Below, one piece after another: positions 37,150-46,027 of a stretch of 64,000 bases of DNA. Position 1 is the first letter of the stretch; each line of letters starts with the position of its first letter. A program made the translations under genes and the position numbers. The notes under the pieces were generated by a model. The model was not told the DNA's origin. It was given only the letters and a program-made list of their open reading frames with translations, and made no database searches. The DNA comes from Natronorubrum tibetense GA33 (GTDB lineage: Archaea > Halobacteriota > Halobacteria > Halobacteriales > Natrialbaceae): contig NZ_KB913017.1 of assembly GCF_000383975.1 (NCBI RefSeq), positions 813,133 to 877,132 on the forward strand, given 5' to 3'.

Positions 37150-40100
37150 GAATCCGTCTCCTCGCTATCGTCGAACAGCGATCCGTCATCGCCGTCGTCG
37201 TTTTCGTCCCGTTCAGTGTCGTCGGGTTGCTTGAAGATCGAATCGTCCGTCTCAGTTTGCCCGGCGTCGCCGAACAGCGATCCGTCGTCGCCGTCCGGCA
37301 CGTCGTCATCGTCGTCGGCGAAGATGGGATCGGCGTCGTTTTCGAATATCGATTCCGACTGGTCGACGTGCTCTCCGTCCGGTTCGCCGGACGATTCCGC
37401 CGCTGGTTCGTCGGGTGCATCGCGAGATTCGTCGTCCAGCGACTCGGAGGGGTGGTCATCTACCGACGGCTCCACGTTCTGATCGCTGTCAACCGTGGCT
37501 CCGCGCTCGTCCGTCGCCTGCTCATCACTGCGGCTGTCGTCAACAGCTCGTGCCGTGTCGGGTTCGTTCGAGTCCTCGAGTTCGTTCTCTGCCGTCTCGT
37601 CCGCCGACGGCACGTCCAGTTCGATCGTCGGCGCCTCGACACTCTCGGCGTCATCCGAATCGTCGGTCATCTCCGGCGCCGAGTCGTCGGTTTCCGCCGC
37701 CGTTGCGTCGTCAGTGGCCTCGATCTGGTCGCTGAAGTCGCCTGCCGCTTCGTCGGACGCGTCGGGATCGAAGATCGACTCGAGGTCGTCCCCGGGAAAC
37801 ATCGAGTCGAAGTCGGAGGTATCGGGAGTCGCCTCCGACACGGATCCGTCCGCCGGAGACGTCGTCTCACCGGCGTCGAGTCGATCGATCGTCTCGCCCA
37901 TGTCGTCGAACAATCCGCCCATATCACCGTCTTCGGGGTCGTCGGTGGGGAGGACTGTGGTGTCGTCGTCCGACTGTGAGACGGCCGACGCCGATTCGGT
38001 CTCCGAACTGGTCGTCGCAGCGGGTGGCGATTCGGTTTCGGCCGGCTCTTGGCTAGCCGTGTCGAGGCCACCCGTTTCCGCACGCCGATCGGCGCCACTC
38101 GCGGACGAACCAACGGCGGAATCGGCGGCCGTTGCTTCGGCAGCCGTCCCGCCGGTGGCACTCGCGCTTCCGTCGTCCGACCCGATATCGAAGCCGGTGT
38201 CGTCACTGAGCCACGCCGGTTCGGCGTCTCCCTCCTGCGAGCCGGCCCCGAACCCGCTCGAGCCGTCGCCGAGTTCCCACTCGTCGTCCTCGATGGTCTC
38301 GTCGACCTCGCCGGCGAACTCGAACTCGTCGGCGTCGGCGCGGTCGACCTCGATCGGGTCTGCCTCCTCGACCTCGCCGAGCGAGCTCGCGAGTCCGCTC
38401 GGCACCTTGCCACGGTACTCCTCGAACAGCGACTCCTCGGCTCGCTCGAGAATGTCCATCGAGAGGTTGTACGTCTCGTCGCTCGCGTCCGGGCGGGGGA
38501 CGAGCTCTTCTTTTTCGGGGTCGACGTCGATCAGGACGCTCTCCATCTCCCGGAGGTCCTCGAGACTGTCCTCGAGTTGGCCGTTCGCGATGAGCGTCAG
38601 GATCGTGTCCGGGTCGTTGATAAAGGCCTGGGCGGTCGCCGCGACCTCGGCGTACGTGTTCAACCCGTTCTTGATGAGGTAGGCGAGGATGACCTCTCGT
38701 TTGAACAACTCTTCTTCGAGTTTCTCGTTGCTCCAGCCGCGGTCGAACTGGATCTCCTCTAAAGTGTTCGAGTCCCCCATCTTGAGGTACTCGTCGGTCT
38801 CGGCCTGCCACTGGTAGACGTCCTGTACGTTAATTTCGTCGTGTTCGGCCTCGTAGTGGTTAATCTCCGTGAGGGATTTGTTTCGCCGAACCTTCCGGCC
38901 CTGCACGCGGGTCTGGGTCTGGATCGAGACCAGATCCAGCGCGGTGAACATCGTCTTCGAGACGTTGATCGGGTCCGTCGTGAAGCGCTTGAGGACTTCG
39001 TCCACGGAGTCGGCGTGGAACGTCGTGTAGGTGGTGTGACCGGTCGACATGACCTGAAAGAGCGTCCGACCCTCCTCACCACGAATCTCACCCATCACGA
39101 TGTAGTCGGGCCGCTGACGCAGTGCGGCCTCGAGCAGGTCGAACTCGTCGACGTCACCCTGCTCGTCGTCCGAGAACGAGGGTCGAGTGACGCTCGCGAT
39201 CCAGTTTCGCTGCGGAAGCTCGACCTCGCGGGTGTCCTCGATGGAGACGATCTTCGCGCTACTCGGGATGAACAGCGAGACGGCGTTCAGCGAGGTCGTC
39301 TTCCCGGATGCGGTACCGCCAGCGAAGATCAGGCTCTTATGGTTCTCGATGCAGAGCCAGAGGAAGGCCATCTCGTCTAAGCTAAAGGTGTTCCAGTTGA
39401 TGAGGTCGATCGGAGTAAAGGGGACGTCCTTGAACTGACGGATGGTGTAGTTGGTCCCGTGGTCGGACACCTCCTTTCCCAGCGTCAACTGCGCACGCGA
39501 GCCGTCGGGCAACGTCGCGTCGACCTGCGGGAGCCGTTTACTAATCCCCTTACCCGAGCGCTGGGCGAGTTTGACGACGAAGTCGTCGAGTTCGTCCTCG
39601 CCGTGGTAGATGTTCGAGATGATCTGCTCGTACTCCGAGTGGTAGACGAAGACCGGCGAGTTGTAGCCGTCGACGGAGATGTCCTCCACGTTGATGTCGT
39701 GTTTGATCCCGTCAATGCGCTCGTAGCCGATGAAGTTCCGTTTGAGCTGGTAGAGCAGCTTCTCGACCTGGTACTCGTTTAAGGTATCCGGGTCGTCCGC
39801 GAGAATCGCCGGCTCCGGTCGAACCTCGATCCCCTCGAGCTGTGTCGGTCCCGACGCTTCCTCATCTTCCTCGTCGCTGTCGAGCAAGTTCTGAAGCGTC
39901 TCGAGGATGCCCTCCTGTGTGCTCCCGGAGGTCTTCTCGAAGAGGTCGTACCGTTTCAGCAGGCGCCGTGTTTCGTCTTCGATGACGACCCGCCGGCCGT
40001 CCTCAGTCGCTTTCTCCTTGATTCCGTCGTCGGAGTACTTGATCGCCGTCCTGAGTTTACCCGAGAGGAACTCCTGGAGTTCGATCTCGATTTCGTTCAG

Positions 40101-40952
40101 GTACGGCTCGATCATGTAGTACTTCTTTTCGTTTTCTTTCTCCGAATGGAAGATGATCACGTACGCGTAGGGTTTGTTCACCCAGTAGCGCTCGACCTCA
40201 CGGAAGTGGGTCTTCTTGTCCATCGGGACCGCCTTCTCGAGGTCGTAGCGGTTCGAGACGGTGGTGTTGCCGTCGGCCGTCGAGAAGAACTCGTCTTCCT
40301 CGATATCGTCCTGAATATTGACGGTCCGCTCCTCGACGAGTTCGTCCAGTTCCATCGCGACTTCGTCACCGGCGAAGAGTCGCTGCTCTAAGGTGTCTGG
40401 ATCGAATCCGAGATCATCCTCTTTATCGTGGCGAACGATTTCGCCGTCACCATCGCGCGGCCGGGAGCCATCCTCCTCGTAGTAGTACTCCCACTTGTGA
40501 TGTTCCCACGTCCAGACGTCTTTGGTGACTGGCGTCGTCTCCGGATCGACATAGTCGAGAAAGGTCTCCTGAAGTACGTCGGCGTTGTCGCCGGCGACTG
40601 GCAGTAGCTTCGATCGTAGATCGTCCGGTTGAAAGCCGAGATAGGCCGCCGGATCGAACTCGACCTGTTCCCAGTCGTCCCCGCTCGGAACAGTCTGTCC
40701 TGCCGATTCGTCGGTCTCGAGCCCGAGTTGATCATCACCCGTGGGTTCGTCGGGATACAGCGTCGAAATCTCGTCGCCGTACCCGTGCTCATCCATGAAC
40801 TCTTCCCACGTGTATTCGCCGACGCGAGCGCCGGGACTCGAATCCGAGTCCGCACTCGACGCGTGAGACCGGTTGTCCGCCGACCCAGGGTCGGATGCCC
40901 CCTCATCAGAAAAGTCCCCGGCATCCGACTGGTCGGCCTCGTCAATAGCCAT
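37146..40952 (-). CDS. pilB: Type IV pilus ATPase PilB-like with long acidic tail
   Basis: A 1268-residue secretion ATPase. The GspE/VirB11 core has Walker A GGTASGKTTS with K551 and the Walker B region VMGEIRGEEGRT with E622, followed by STGHTTYTTFHAD. The N-terminal 150 residues are acidic, and about 410 residues after position 855 form an acidic disordered tail with repeated phenylalanine motifs (SIF, SLF, DPIF). Such a tail is not typical of PilB or ArlI. ATG 40952 is preferred over the GTG at 40961 and lies about 30 bases from an A/T run at 40978-40987. Confidence 0.9.
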   Translation of the reverse strand: MAIDEADQSDAGDFSDEGASDPGSADNRSHASSADSDSSPGARVGEYTWEEFMDEHGYGDEISTLYPDEPTGDDQLGLETDESAGQTVPSGDDWEQVEFDPAAYLGFQPDDLRSKLLPVAGDNADVLQETFLDYVDPETTPVTKDVWTWEHHKWEYYYEEDGSRPRDGDGEIVRHDKEDDLGFDPDTLEQRLFAGDEVAMELDELVEERTVNIQDDIEEDEFFSTADGNTTVSNRYDLEKAVPMDKKTHFREVERYWVNKPYAYVIIFHSEKENEKKYYMIEPYLNEIEIELQEFLSGKLRTAIKYSDDGIKEKATEDGRRVVIEDETRRLLKRYDLFEKTSGSTQEGILETLQNLLDSDEEDEEASGPTQLEGIEVRPEPAILADDPDTLNEYQVEKLLYQLKRNFIGYERIDGIKHDINVEDISVDGYNSPVFVYHSEYEQIISNIYHGEDELDDFVVKLAQRSGKGISKRLPQVDATLPDGSRAQLTLGKEVSDHGTNYTIRQFKDVPFTPIDLINWNTFSLDEMAFLWLCIENHKSLIFAGGTASGKTTSLNAVSLFIPSSAKIVSIEDTREVELPQRNWIASVTRPSFSDDEQGDVDEFDLLEAALRQRPDYIVMGEIRGEEGRTLFQVMSTGHTTYTTFHADSVDEVLKRFTTDPINVSKTMFTALDLVSIQTQTRVQGRKVRRNKSLTEINHYEAEHDEINVQDVYQWQAETDEYLKMGDSNTLEEIQFDRGWSNEKLEEELFKREVILAYLIKNGLNTYAEVAATAQAFINDPDTILTLIANGQLEDSLEDLREMESVLIDVDPEKEELVPRPDASDETYNLSMDILERAEESLFEEYRGKVPSGLASSLGEVEEADPIEVDRADADEFEFAGEVDETIEDDEWELGDGSSGFGAGSQEGDAEPAWLSDDTGFDIGSDDGSASATGGTAAEATAADSAVGSSASGADRRAETGGLDTASQEPAETESPPAATTSSETESASAVSQSDDDTTVLPTDDPEDGDMGGLFDDMGETIDRLDAGETTSPADGSVSEATPDTSDFDSMFPGDDLESIFDPDASDEAAGDFSDQIEATDDATAAETDDSAPEMTDDSDDAESVEAPTIELDVPSADETAENELEDSNEPDTARAVDDSRSDEQATDERGATVDSDQNVEPSVDDHPSESLDDESRDAPDEPAAESSGEPDGEHVDQSESIFENDADPIFADDDDDVPDGDDGSLFGDAGQTETDDSIFKQPDDTERDENDDGDDGSLFDDSEETDS

Positions 40953-41217
40953 TGTCGTCACCCAAACGCTTACCCTTCAAAAAATTCATCCACACATTAC
41001 CACTTCTGATAACTCCGCGCACAGGGCTGTGTGCCCGTTGTATCGCCACGTGTATGTTTGTTGCCATTACTGTAGACACAGTACGATCACTCCGGTTGAT
41101 TACCCCTACTTCTCTGACGATACTATTTATAATGTTGGACGAAATTATCGATCGAGTCGACTCGAGCGCACGATCGATTCGCCCCCGACTGGGTGAACGG
41201 GTGCGGCCGGGGAGAAC

Positions 41218-41224
41218 ACATATG
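41218..41224 (+). promoter_or_regulatory. TATA-like box before the small ORF at 41251
   Basis: ACATATG is centred 30 bases upstream of the ATG at 41251. A second, stronger box TATTTATAA is at 41124-41132. Together they mark 40953-41250 as the divergent promoter region of the pilus operon and the SDR gene. Confidence 0.35.
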
Positions 41225-41250
41225 CGGCCGGCACCAGTATCGATCGACCG

Positions 41251-41358
41251 ATGAACACAACGCAGCAACCGGCTCGAACAGCCGAGGAACACCGTCGAAG
41301 CGCGTCCACCCTGCGGGACGAAACGGACCCGTCGCCTGAACGGGTGAGCACACGATGA
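41251..41358 (+). CDS. Small ORF (35 aa) coupled to the SDR gene
   Basis: A 36-codon frame (MNTTQQPARTAEEHRRSAS and onward) that ends by overlapping the SDR start as ATGA (41355-41358). The composition is polar and basic-acidic mixed without a membrane segment. The overlap is the same coupling used by real operon genes in this window. It could be a leader peptide or a small protein; its conservation is unknown. Confidence 0.35.
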   Translation: MNTTQQPARTAEEHRRSASTLRDETDPSPERVSTR

Positions 41359-42122
41359 CCGAGCAGTTCAGCCTCGAGGGGCGGGTCGCGATCGTTACCG
41401 GCGGTGGACGCGGCATCGGCCGGGCGATTGCGCTTGGACTCGCGGACGCCGGCGCCGCGGTGGTGCCGTCGGCGCGCTCGGCCGACGAAATCGAAGGCGT
41501 CGCGGACGAGATCGAGGCAAACGGCGGCGATGCGATGGCCGTCCCCGCCGATGTCACGGATTCGGACGCCGTCACCGACGTGATCGAGCGGGCCGACGAC
41601 GCGTTCGGCGGCGTCGACGTCGTCGTCAACAACGCCGGCTTCAACCCCGACGACGCGCTCGGCCGGCCCGAGGACGTCGCCACTGAGAGCCTCGACCGCG
41701 TCCTCGACGTCAACCTCAACGGCGCCTACGAAGTGACGGCCGCGGCGGCCGACCACCTCCACGAAAGCGACGGCGGATCGGTGATCAACGTCGCGAGCGT
41801 CGGCGGTCTCGTCGGTCTCCCCCGACAACATCCCTACGTCGCGTCGAAACACGGCCTCGTCGGTCTCACGAAGAGTCTCTCTCTCGACTGGGCACCCGAG
41901 GTCCGGGTCAACGCCGTCGCGCCGGGCTACGTCTCGACGGAGCTGACCGAGGACCTCGAGTCAAACGACCGTCTCAGACAGTCGATCATCGATCGAACGC
42001 CGCTGGACCGATTCGCCGAACCCGACGAGATCGCCGGCCCGGTCGTCTTCCTCGCCAGCGACGCCGCGAGCTACGTGACGGGGGGCTGTCTCGCGGTCGA
42101 CGGCGGCTGGACGTCGCGGTAG
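41355..42122 (+). CDS. Short-chain dehydrogenase/reductase (3-oxoacyl-ACP reductase type)
   Basis: A 255-residue classical SDR. The NAD(P) loop TGGGRGIG is at 15-22, NNAG follows in VVVNNAGFNPDDAL, and the catalytic Y161-K165 are in HPYVASKHG. The C-terminal FLASDAASYVTGGCLAVDGG is typical of FabG-like enzymes. It precedes an acyl-CoA dehydrogenase gene on the same strand, which suggests oxidation of acyl or hydroxyacyl substrates. Confidence 0.9.
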   Translation: MTEQFSLEGRVAIVTGGGRGIGRAIALGLADAGAAVVPSARSADEIEGVADEIEANGGDAMAVPADVTDSDAVTDVIERADDAFGGVDVVVNNAGFNPDDALGRPEDVATESLDRVLDVNLNGAYEVTAAAADHLHESDGGSVINVASVGGLVGLPRQHPYVASKHGLVGLTKSLSLDWAPEVRVNAVAPGYVSTELTEDLESNDRLRQSIIDRTPLDRFAEPDEIAGPVVFLASDAASYVTGGCLAVDGGWTSR

Positions 42123-42301
42123 TCTGCGGACCAGCCCGCCGAGCTGCAATTTCCCTTCCACCAGTAGCCTGGGTATCAGTTTCCACAACCAGTGTATCCA
42201 TTCACCCGGTGCCAGTGAAGCATCGTAAATGTATTTGGGAAGGTTCCACACGCACGGGAATTCTCTCCCACACCTATCGTACGGCCGCGCGAAGGACCTG
42301 T

Positions 42302-43543
42302 ATGCAGTACTCCGACTCGGAGCAAGCACAAGAGCTCGCCAGCCGCGCCCACGAACTGATGGAAGAGGTCGTTCTCCCGCTCGAGCGCGACCGACCGGGC
42401 GGGATGGCCGTCTCGAGTGGCACCGTCGCGGACCTCCGCGAATCGGCCCGCGAGTACGGCGTCTACGCACCCCAGATCCCCGAAAAGTACGGCGGAATGG
42501 GGATGAGCTTTCGCGACGCGCTGCCCGTCTTCGAGGAGGCTGGTCGCAGCCTGCTTGGCGCCGCCGCGATGCGCGTCGACGCCCCCGATGAGGGCAACAT
42601 GCACCTGCTGGAACTCGTGGGCGACGAGATTCAGAAGGAGACCTACCTCGAGCCCCTCGTGCAGGGAGAGATCGCGTCCGGCTTCTCGATGACCGAACCG
42701 CTGCAGGGGGCCGGCTCGGACCCGAAGATGATCCAGACGACCGCCGAAAAAATCGGCGACGAGTGGGTCATCAACGGCCACAAGTGGTGGACCTCCAACG
42801 GCGTCGAGGCCGATGTCCTGATCGTCCTCGCACGAACCGATCCCGACGCCCACCCCTACGAGGGCTGTTCGCTCTTTCTCGTCCCGGCCGATGCCGACGG
42901 TGTCGACGTCGTTCGTGACGTTCCCCACATGGGCGGCGGGCCCCGCGGTGCCTCCCACGCCGAGATTCTCTACGAAGACGTCCGCGTGCCCGAGGAACAC
43001 CTGCTCGGCGAACTGAATCAGGGGTTTACTCACGCTCAGGAACGACTCGGCCCCGCCCGGCTCACCCACTGTATGCGCTTTTCGGGAATGGCCCAGCGCT
43101 CCCTCGAGATCGCGAAAGCCTACACCAGCGAGCGCGAGGGCTTTGGGTCGACGCTCTCGGACAAGCAGTCGCTGCGCTACCGGATCGCCGACGCCGAAAC
43201 TCGACTGCACGTGGCTCGGACAGCGATCCGTGATGCGGCCGACCGGATCGATGCGGGCGAGGACGCACGCATCCCCGTCTCGATGTGCAAGGTCTTCACC
43301 GCGAACGTCACGCAGGAGGCGATCGATCTCGCGGTCCAGTGCTGTGGTGCCAACGGTATCGGGAAGGATCTCCCGCTCGCCGACTTCTACGAAGCCGTCC
43401 GCAAGTTCCGAATCGTCGACGGCGCCGACGAAGTCCACCGGCGCGTCATCGCGCGCGACGCGTTCGAAGACACGCACGACGAGGAACTCGAGCCCCTGAC
43501 CCGCTTCGGCGAGCCGAACACGCAGAGCGCCGGCGGCCACTGA
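42302..43543 (+). CDS. Acyl-CoA dehydrogenase (ACAD10/11-like branch)
   Basis: A 413-residue FAD-dependent acyl-CoA dehydrogenase. ASGFSMTEPLQGAGSD and WVINGHKWWTSNG are FAD and substrate motifs, and CCGANGIGKDLPLADFYEAV follows in the C-terminal domain. At the usual catalytic-base site the chain reads RIVDGADEVHRR with D373, as in ACAD10/11-type enzymes, instead of the YEG glutamate of MCAD. ATG 42302 is chosen because the upstream extension is Arg/Cys-rich and non-conserved in style. Confidence 0.92.
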   Translation: MQYSDSEQAQELASRAHELMEEVVLPLERDRPGGMAVSSGTVADLRESAREYGVYAPQIPEKYGGMGMSFRDALPVFEEAGRSLLGAAAMRVDAPDEGNMHLLELVGDEIQKETYLEPLVQGEIASGFSMTEPLQGAGSDPKMIQTTAEKIGDEWVINGHKWWTSNGVEADVLIVLARTDPDAHPYEGCSLFLVPADADGVDVVRDVPHMGGGPRGASHAEILYEDVRVPEEHLLGELNQGFTHAQERLGPARLTHCMRFSGMAQRSLEIAKAYTSEREGFGSTLSDKQSLRYRIADAETRLHVARTAIRDAADRIDAGEDARIPVSMCKVFTANVTQEAIDLAVQCCGANGIGKDLPLADFYEAVRKFRIVDGADEVHRRVIARDAFEDTHDEELEPLTRFGEPNTQSAGGH

Positions 43544-43725
43544 CTCGCGGCTCACGACCGGCGGACTGTTGCCGTTTCCTTCATCGATCCTGTTTTAAGA
43601 CGCGTCGCTCGAGTCGATCGATGGGCTGCCGACTCGAGTACCTTCCTGATGGCCAGTCTCGAGGGTGAGAGGGCCGAGCCACCGTTCGCAGGAAAGCTGG
43701 TGTGGCGGAGGACGTGAGGAGCAGA

Positions 43726-43795
43726 CGGGCGTGTGGGATTCGAACCACGGTCGTTCCGCTTCGCTCCACTCCCTGATTCGAATCCCGTCGTGCCG
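43726..43795. repeat. tRNA-Arg 3'-end remnants in inverted arrangement
   Basis: At 43726-43746 the sequence repeats the 3' end of the neighbouring tRNA gene in the same orientation (CGGGCGTG, then GGGATTCGAACC), differing only by T for AC between the blocks. At 43775-43788 GATTCGAATCCCGT copies the same T-arm end in the opposite orientation. The two copies form an imperfect inverted repeat around about 28 bases. Partial tRNA ends of this kind are commonly scars of tRNA-targeted integration. The rest of the 43544-43834 gap holds no gene. Confidence 0.6.
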
Positions 43796-43834
43796 GTTCG
43801 CTCGACGACTCGTTTCACTCGTCGTCTCGCTGCA

Positions 43835-43907
43835 CGGGCGTGACGGGATTCGAACCCGCGATCAGAAGGTTAGGAACCTCCTGCCCTCTCCGCTAGGCCA
43901 CACGCCC
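43835..43907 (-). tRNA. tRNA-Arg (anticodon CCU)
   Basis: A 73-nt cloverleaf on the minus strand. The acceptor stem GGGCGTG/CACGCCC has discriminator G and no encoded CCA. The D arm is GCC...GGGC. The anticodon stem GGAGG/CCTTC has loop TTCCTAA, giving anticodon CCU for AGG codons. The T arm is GCGGG-TTCGAAT-CCCGT. No intron is present. It lies 13 bases beyond the tatA stop. Confidence 0.95.
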
Positions 43908-43920
43908 CGTCAGAAAAGCG

Positions 43921-44247
43921 TTAGTTCGATTCCGTTTCGGTCTCTTCCTCGGTAACCGGCTCCGTGTCGACGAAGTCGTCGTCGGAGTCGGTGTCGAGTT
44001 CACCTTCGGCCTTGGCGGCGGCGAACTCTTCTTCTTCACCCTCCTCGAACCCTGCTTCGCGCATCTCCTCGAGTTCTGTTTCAACTTTTTCACGACCCTT
44101 CTGGAACTCGCCCATGGCCTCTCCGGTCGACCGGGCCAGCTTCGGGATCTTGTTCGCCCCGAAGAGCAGAATGGCGATGAAAAGGATGATCAGTAGTTCC
44201 GGACCCCCTGGAATAGGGGCAAACAGCGGTGCGATTTCGACTACCAT
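43921..44247 (-). CDS. tatA: Twin-arginine translocase subunit TatA-like
   Basis: A 108-residue protein with an N-terminal membrane helix ending in the FG hinge (PELLIILFIAILLFGANKIP), an amphipathic helix (KLARSTGEAMGEFQKGREKV) and a long acidic tail, the classic TatA plan. Haloarchaea rely on the Tat pathway for folded protein export. The start at ATG 44247 coincides with the predicted transcription start. Confidence 0.92.
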   Translation of the reverse strand: MVVEIAPLFAPIPGGPELLIILFIAILLFGANKIPKLARSTGEAMGEFQKGREKVETELEEMREAGFEEGEEEEFAAAKAEGELDTDSDDDFVDTEPVTEEETETESN

Positions 44248-44564
44248 CTCTATGCGTGGCTAGTCCGCTGGCAATTATAACCTTTTTGGACCACTTAGAA
44301 AAACAAGTATCGGCGAAAGTCCGTTTGAGAGCGGTTTTCGAGCTAATTGTAGGATCCTGGGGCCGTAATATAGTTTCGGTTTTCGAACTGACCCAACGCG
44401 TCGGCCGGTCGCCAAACGGAGCGACACACTGCAGTATCGGCCGTAAAGCGACAGGTTCGGTCGGCTCGAGGGCGAACGATCGCGCCAAAATTCGCGCCCG
44501 CGGTCACCAGTGATCCGTTCCGCGAACGAAACTGTCTTTCCGAGTTACCGTCAAACAACGGGTG
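44248..44564. other. Divergent intergenic region between tatA and peroxiredoxin
   Basis: No coding signal is visible over these 317 bases. The tatA-proximal end is AT-rich and holds a TATA box; the rest has moderate GC. A few A/T-rich patches (around 44366-44373 and 44485-44492) could serve the peroxiredoxin promoter, but none stands at the usual distance from its ATG. Confidence 0.5.
44273..44280 (-). promoter_or_regulatory. TATA box for tatA
   Basis: TTATAATT on the minus strand is centred 29 bases from the tatA ATG at 44247, one of the clearest archaeal TATA elements in the window, and implies a leaderless tatA mRNA. Confidence 0.55.
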
Positions 44565-45044
44565 ATGCCAGAAACCGGAGACGCAGCACCCGACTTCACT
44601 GCACCGCTCGCGAACGGCGACGTCGACTCGTTTACCCTCTCGGATCGCCTCGCGGACGAGGCCCCGATCGTTCTCGCCTTCTTCCCCGGCGCGTTCACCA
44701 GCGTCTGTACGACCGAGATGTGTGCGTTCCAGGACCGTCTCGCGAACTTCAACGACCTCGACGCCAGCGTCTACGGCGTCAGCCGCGACTCGCCGTTTAC
44801 GCTCAACGAGTTCCGCGACCAGAACGACCTCGAGTTCGGTCTCATTAGCGACTACAACAAGGAAGTCATCGACGACTACGGCATCGCGATGGACTTCGCG
44901 GACCTCGGCGTCTACGGCGTCGCCAAGCGCTCGGTGTTCGTCATCGACGCCGACGGCGAGATCACCTACGCGTGGGTCAGCGACGACCCCGGCGTCGAAC
45001 CCGACTACGACGAGGTCGAGGCCGCCGTCGAAAACGCAGCCTGA
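44565..45044 (+). CDS. Peroxiredoxin (AhpC/TSA family)
   Basis: A 159-residue thioredoxin-fold peroxidase. The peroxidatic cysteine C48 is in FFPGAFTSVCTTEMC with a second cysteine at C53, matching the BCP/AhpE-like group. VYGVAKRSVFVIDADGEITY is the usual C-terminal strand. ATG 44565 is preferred over the adjacent GTG at 44562. It reduces hydrogen peroxide and organic peroxides and complements KatG further along the window. Confidence 0.92.
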   Translation: MPETGDAAPDFTAPLANGDVDSFTLSDRLADEAPIVLAFFPGAFTSVCTTEMCAFQDRLANFNDLDASVYGVSRDSPFTLNEFRDQNDLEFGLISDYNKEVIDDYGIAMDFADLGVYGVAKRSVFVIDADGEITYAWVSDDPGVEPDYDEVEAAVENAA

Positions 45045-45105
45045 GCGGATCGGTCGATCGTATCCGAAGGCACCCTATCGATCATCGAACTCCCTCGTCG
45101 CAGGG

Positions 45106-45113
45106 CTTTTTTA
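45106..45113 (+). promoter_or_regulatory. CTTTTTTA box: TATA for the HD gene or oligo-T terminator of peroxiredoxin
   Basis: A T6 run (45107-45112) sits 26 bases before the ATG at 45135 and 60 bases after the peroxiredoxin stop. Either reading is possible: haloarchaeal termination uses oligo-T, and the spacing also fits a TATA element. Confidence 0.4.
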
Positions 45114-45134
45114 GTCGGCAGCCGACGTTCGCGT

Positions 45135-45950
45135 ATGAGCGATTCTGCAGGCGACGACGCCGGGCGTCGCGTCTACCGTCCTGATGCCGACCATCACTTC
45201 CCCGACACCAAACTGAACCGCGTCCTCGAGTTCGTGCTCGAGGACGAGGAGATTCAGACCTATCTCGAGGCCCAGAACGTCAACGCGGTCGACCGGATGC
45301 AGTACAACGACCACGGCGCGAAACACATCGAGATCGTCCGTAACCGCGCACTGTGTCTCTACGATCTCCTCAAAGCTGGGAACGTCGATTTCAACGGCGC
45401 GCGCCAGCAGGGACTCGAGGAGGAAGACGAGTCGGTGATCATCGCGCTCGCGGCGACGCTCCACGATATCGGCCACGTCGTCCACCGCGACGAGCACGCT
45501 TACTACTCGATTCCTCTCGCGGCGGACGTCCTCGAGCGCGTTCTCCCCGAGTTCTACGGCGTAGCCGAAACCGTCCGGATGAAAGGCGAGGTGCTCCACG
45601 CGATCCTCTGTCACCACCGGACCGAGACGCCGCTGACGACCGAGGCCGGCGTGATCCGCGTCGCGGACGCCCTGGACATGGAACGCGGGCGCTCGCGGAT
45701 CCCCTACGAACACGGTGGCCGGGGCATCAACACGCTCTCGAGTCAGGCGATCAGCCACGTCACCCTGCAGGAAGGCGACAGCAGCCCCGTCATGGTCGAG
45801 ATTGCCATGACCAACGCCGCCGGCGTCTACCAGGTCGACAACCTGCTCAAAGCGAAGCTTCAGGGCTCCGGCCTCGAGGATCAGATCCGGATCGTCGCGG
45901 TCAACACGAACGAGAACCGCGAGCAGTTGGTCGAACGGATCGAGCTATAA
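45135..45950 (+). CDS. HD-domain phosphohydrolase
   Basis: A 271-residue protein. Metal-binding HD residues are H110-D111 in AATLHDIGHVVHRDEH, with H64 (GAKHIEIV) upstream and an aspartate in VADALDMERGRSRIP downstream. Haloarchaeal members of this group are soluble phosphohydrolases of unknown nucleotide substrate. It starts at ATG 45135, and two hairpins follow the stop. Confidence 0.88.
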   Translation: MSDSAGDDAGRRVYRPDADHHFPDTKLNRVLEFVLEDEEIQTYLEAQNVNAVDRMQYNDHGAKHIEIVRNRALCLYDLLKAGNVDFNGARQQGLEEEDESVIIALAATLHDIGHVVHRDEHAYYSIPLAADVLERVLPEFYGVAETVRMKGEVLHAILCHHRTETPLTTEAGVIRVADALDMERGRSRIPYEHGGRGINTLSSQAISHVTLQEGDSSPVMVEIAMTNAAGVYQVDNLLKAKLQGSGLEDQIRIVAVNTNENREQLVERIEL

Positions 45951-45968
45951 AACGAACTTTTACTCTGC

Positions 45969-45987
45969 GGTGCGCCTTCGGCGCACC
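45969..45987 (+). terminator. Hairpin downstream of the HD gene
   Basis: A perfect 8-bp stem with TTC loop (GGTGCGCC-TTC-GGCGCACC), 18 bases after the HD stop codon. It is a plausible 3'-end structure, although no strong oligo-T run follows directly. Confidence 0.35.
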
Positions 45988-46027
45988 TCGGTAAAACTTC
46001 GATGAAAAGCACTCCTCCCTCCGTTTC

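Noticed and set aside
32159-40952. Archaellum (arl/fla) operon
   Set aside because: There is no archaellin, ArlH (KaiC-like) or ArlF/ArlG-type protein, and the ATPase and platform protein with DRG pilin-like genes fit a type IV pilus operon better.
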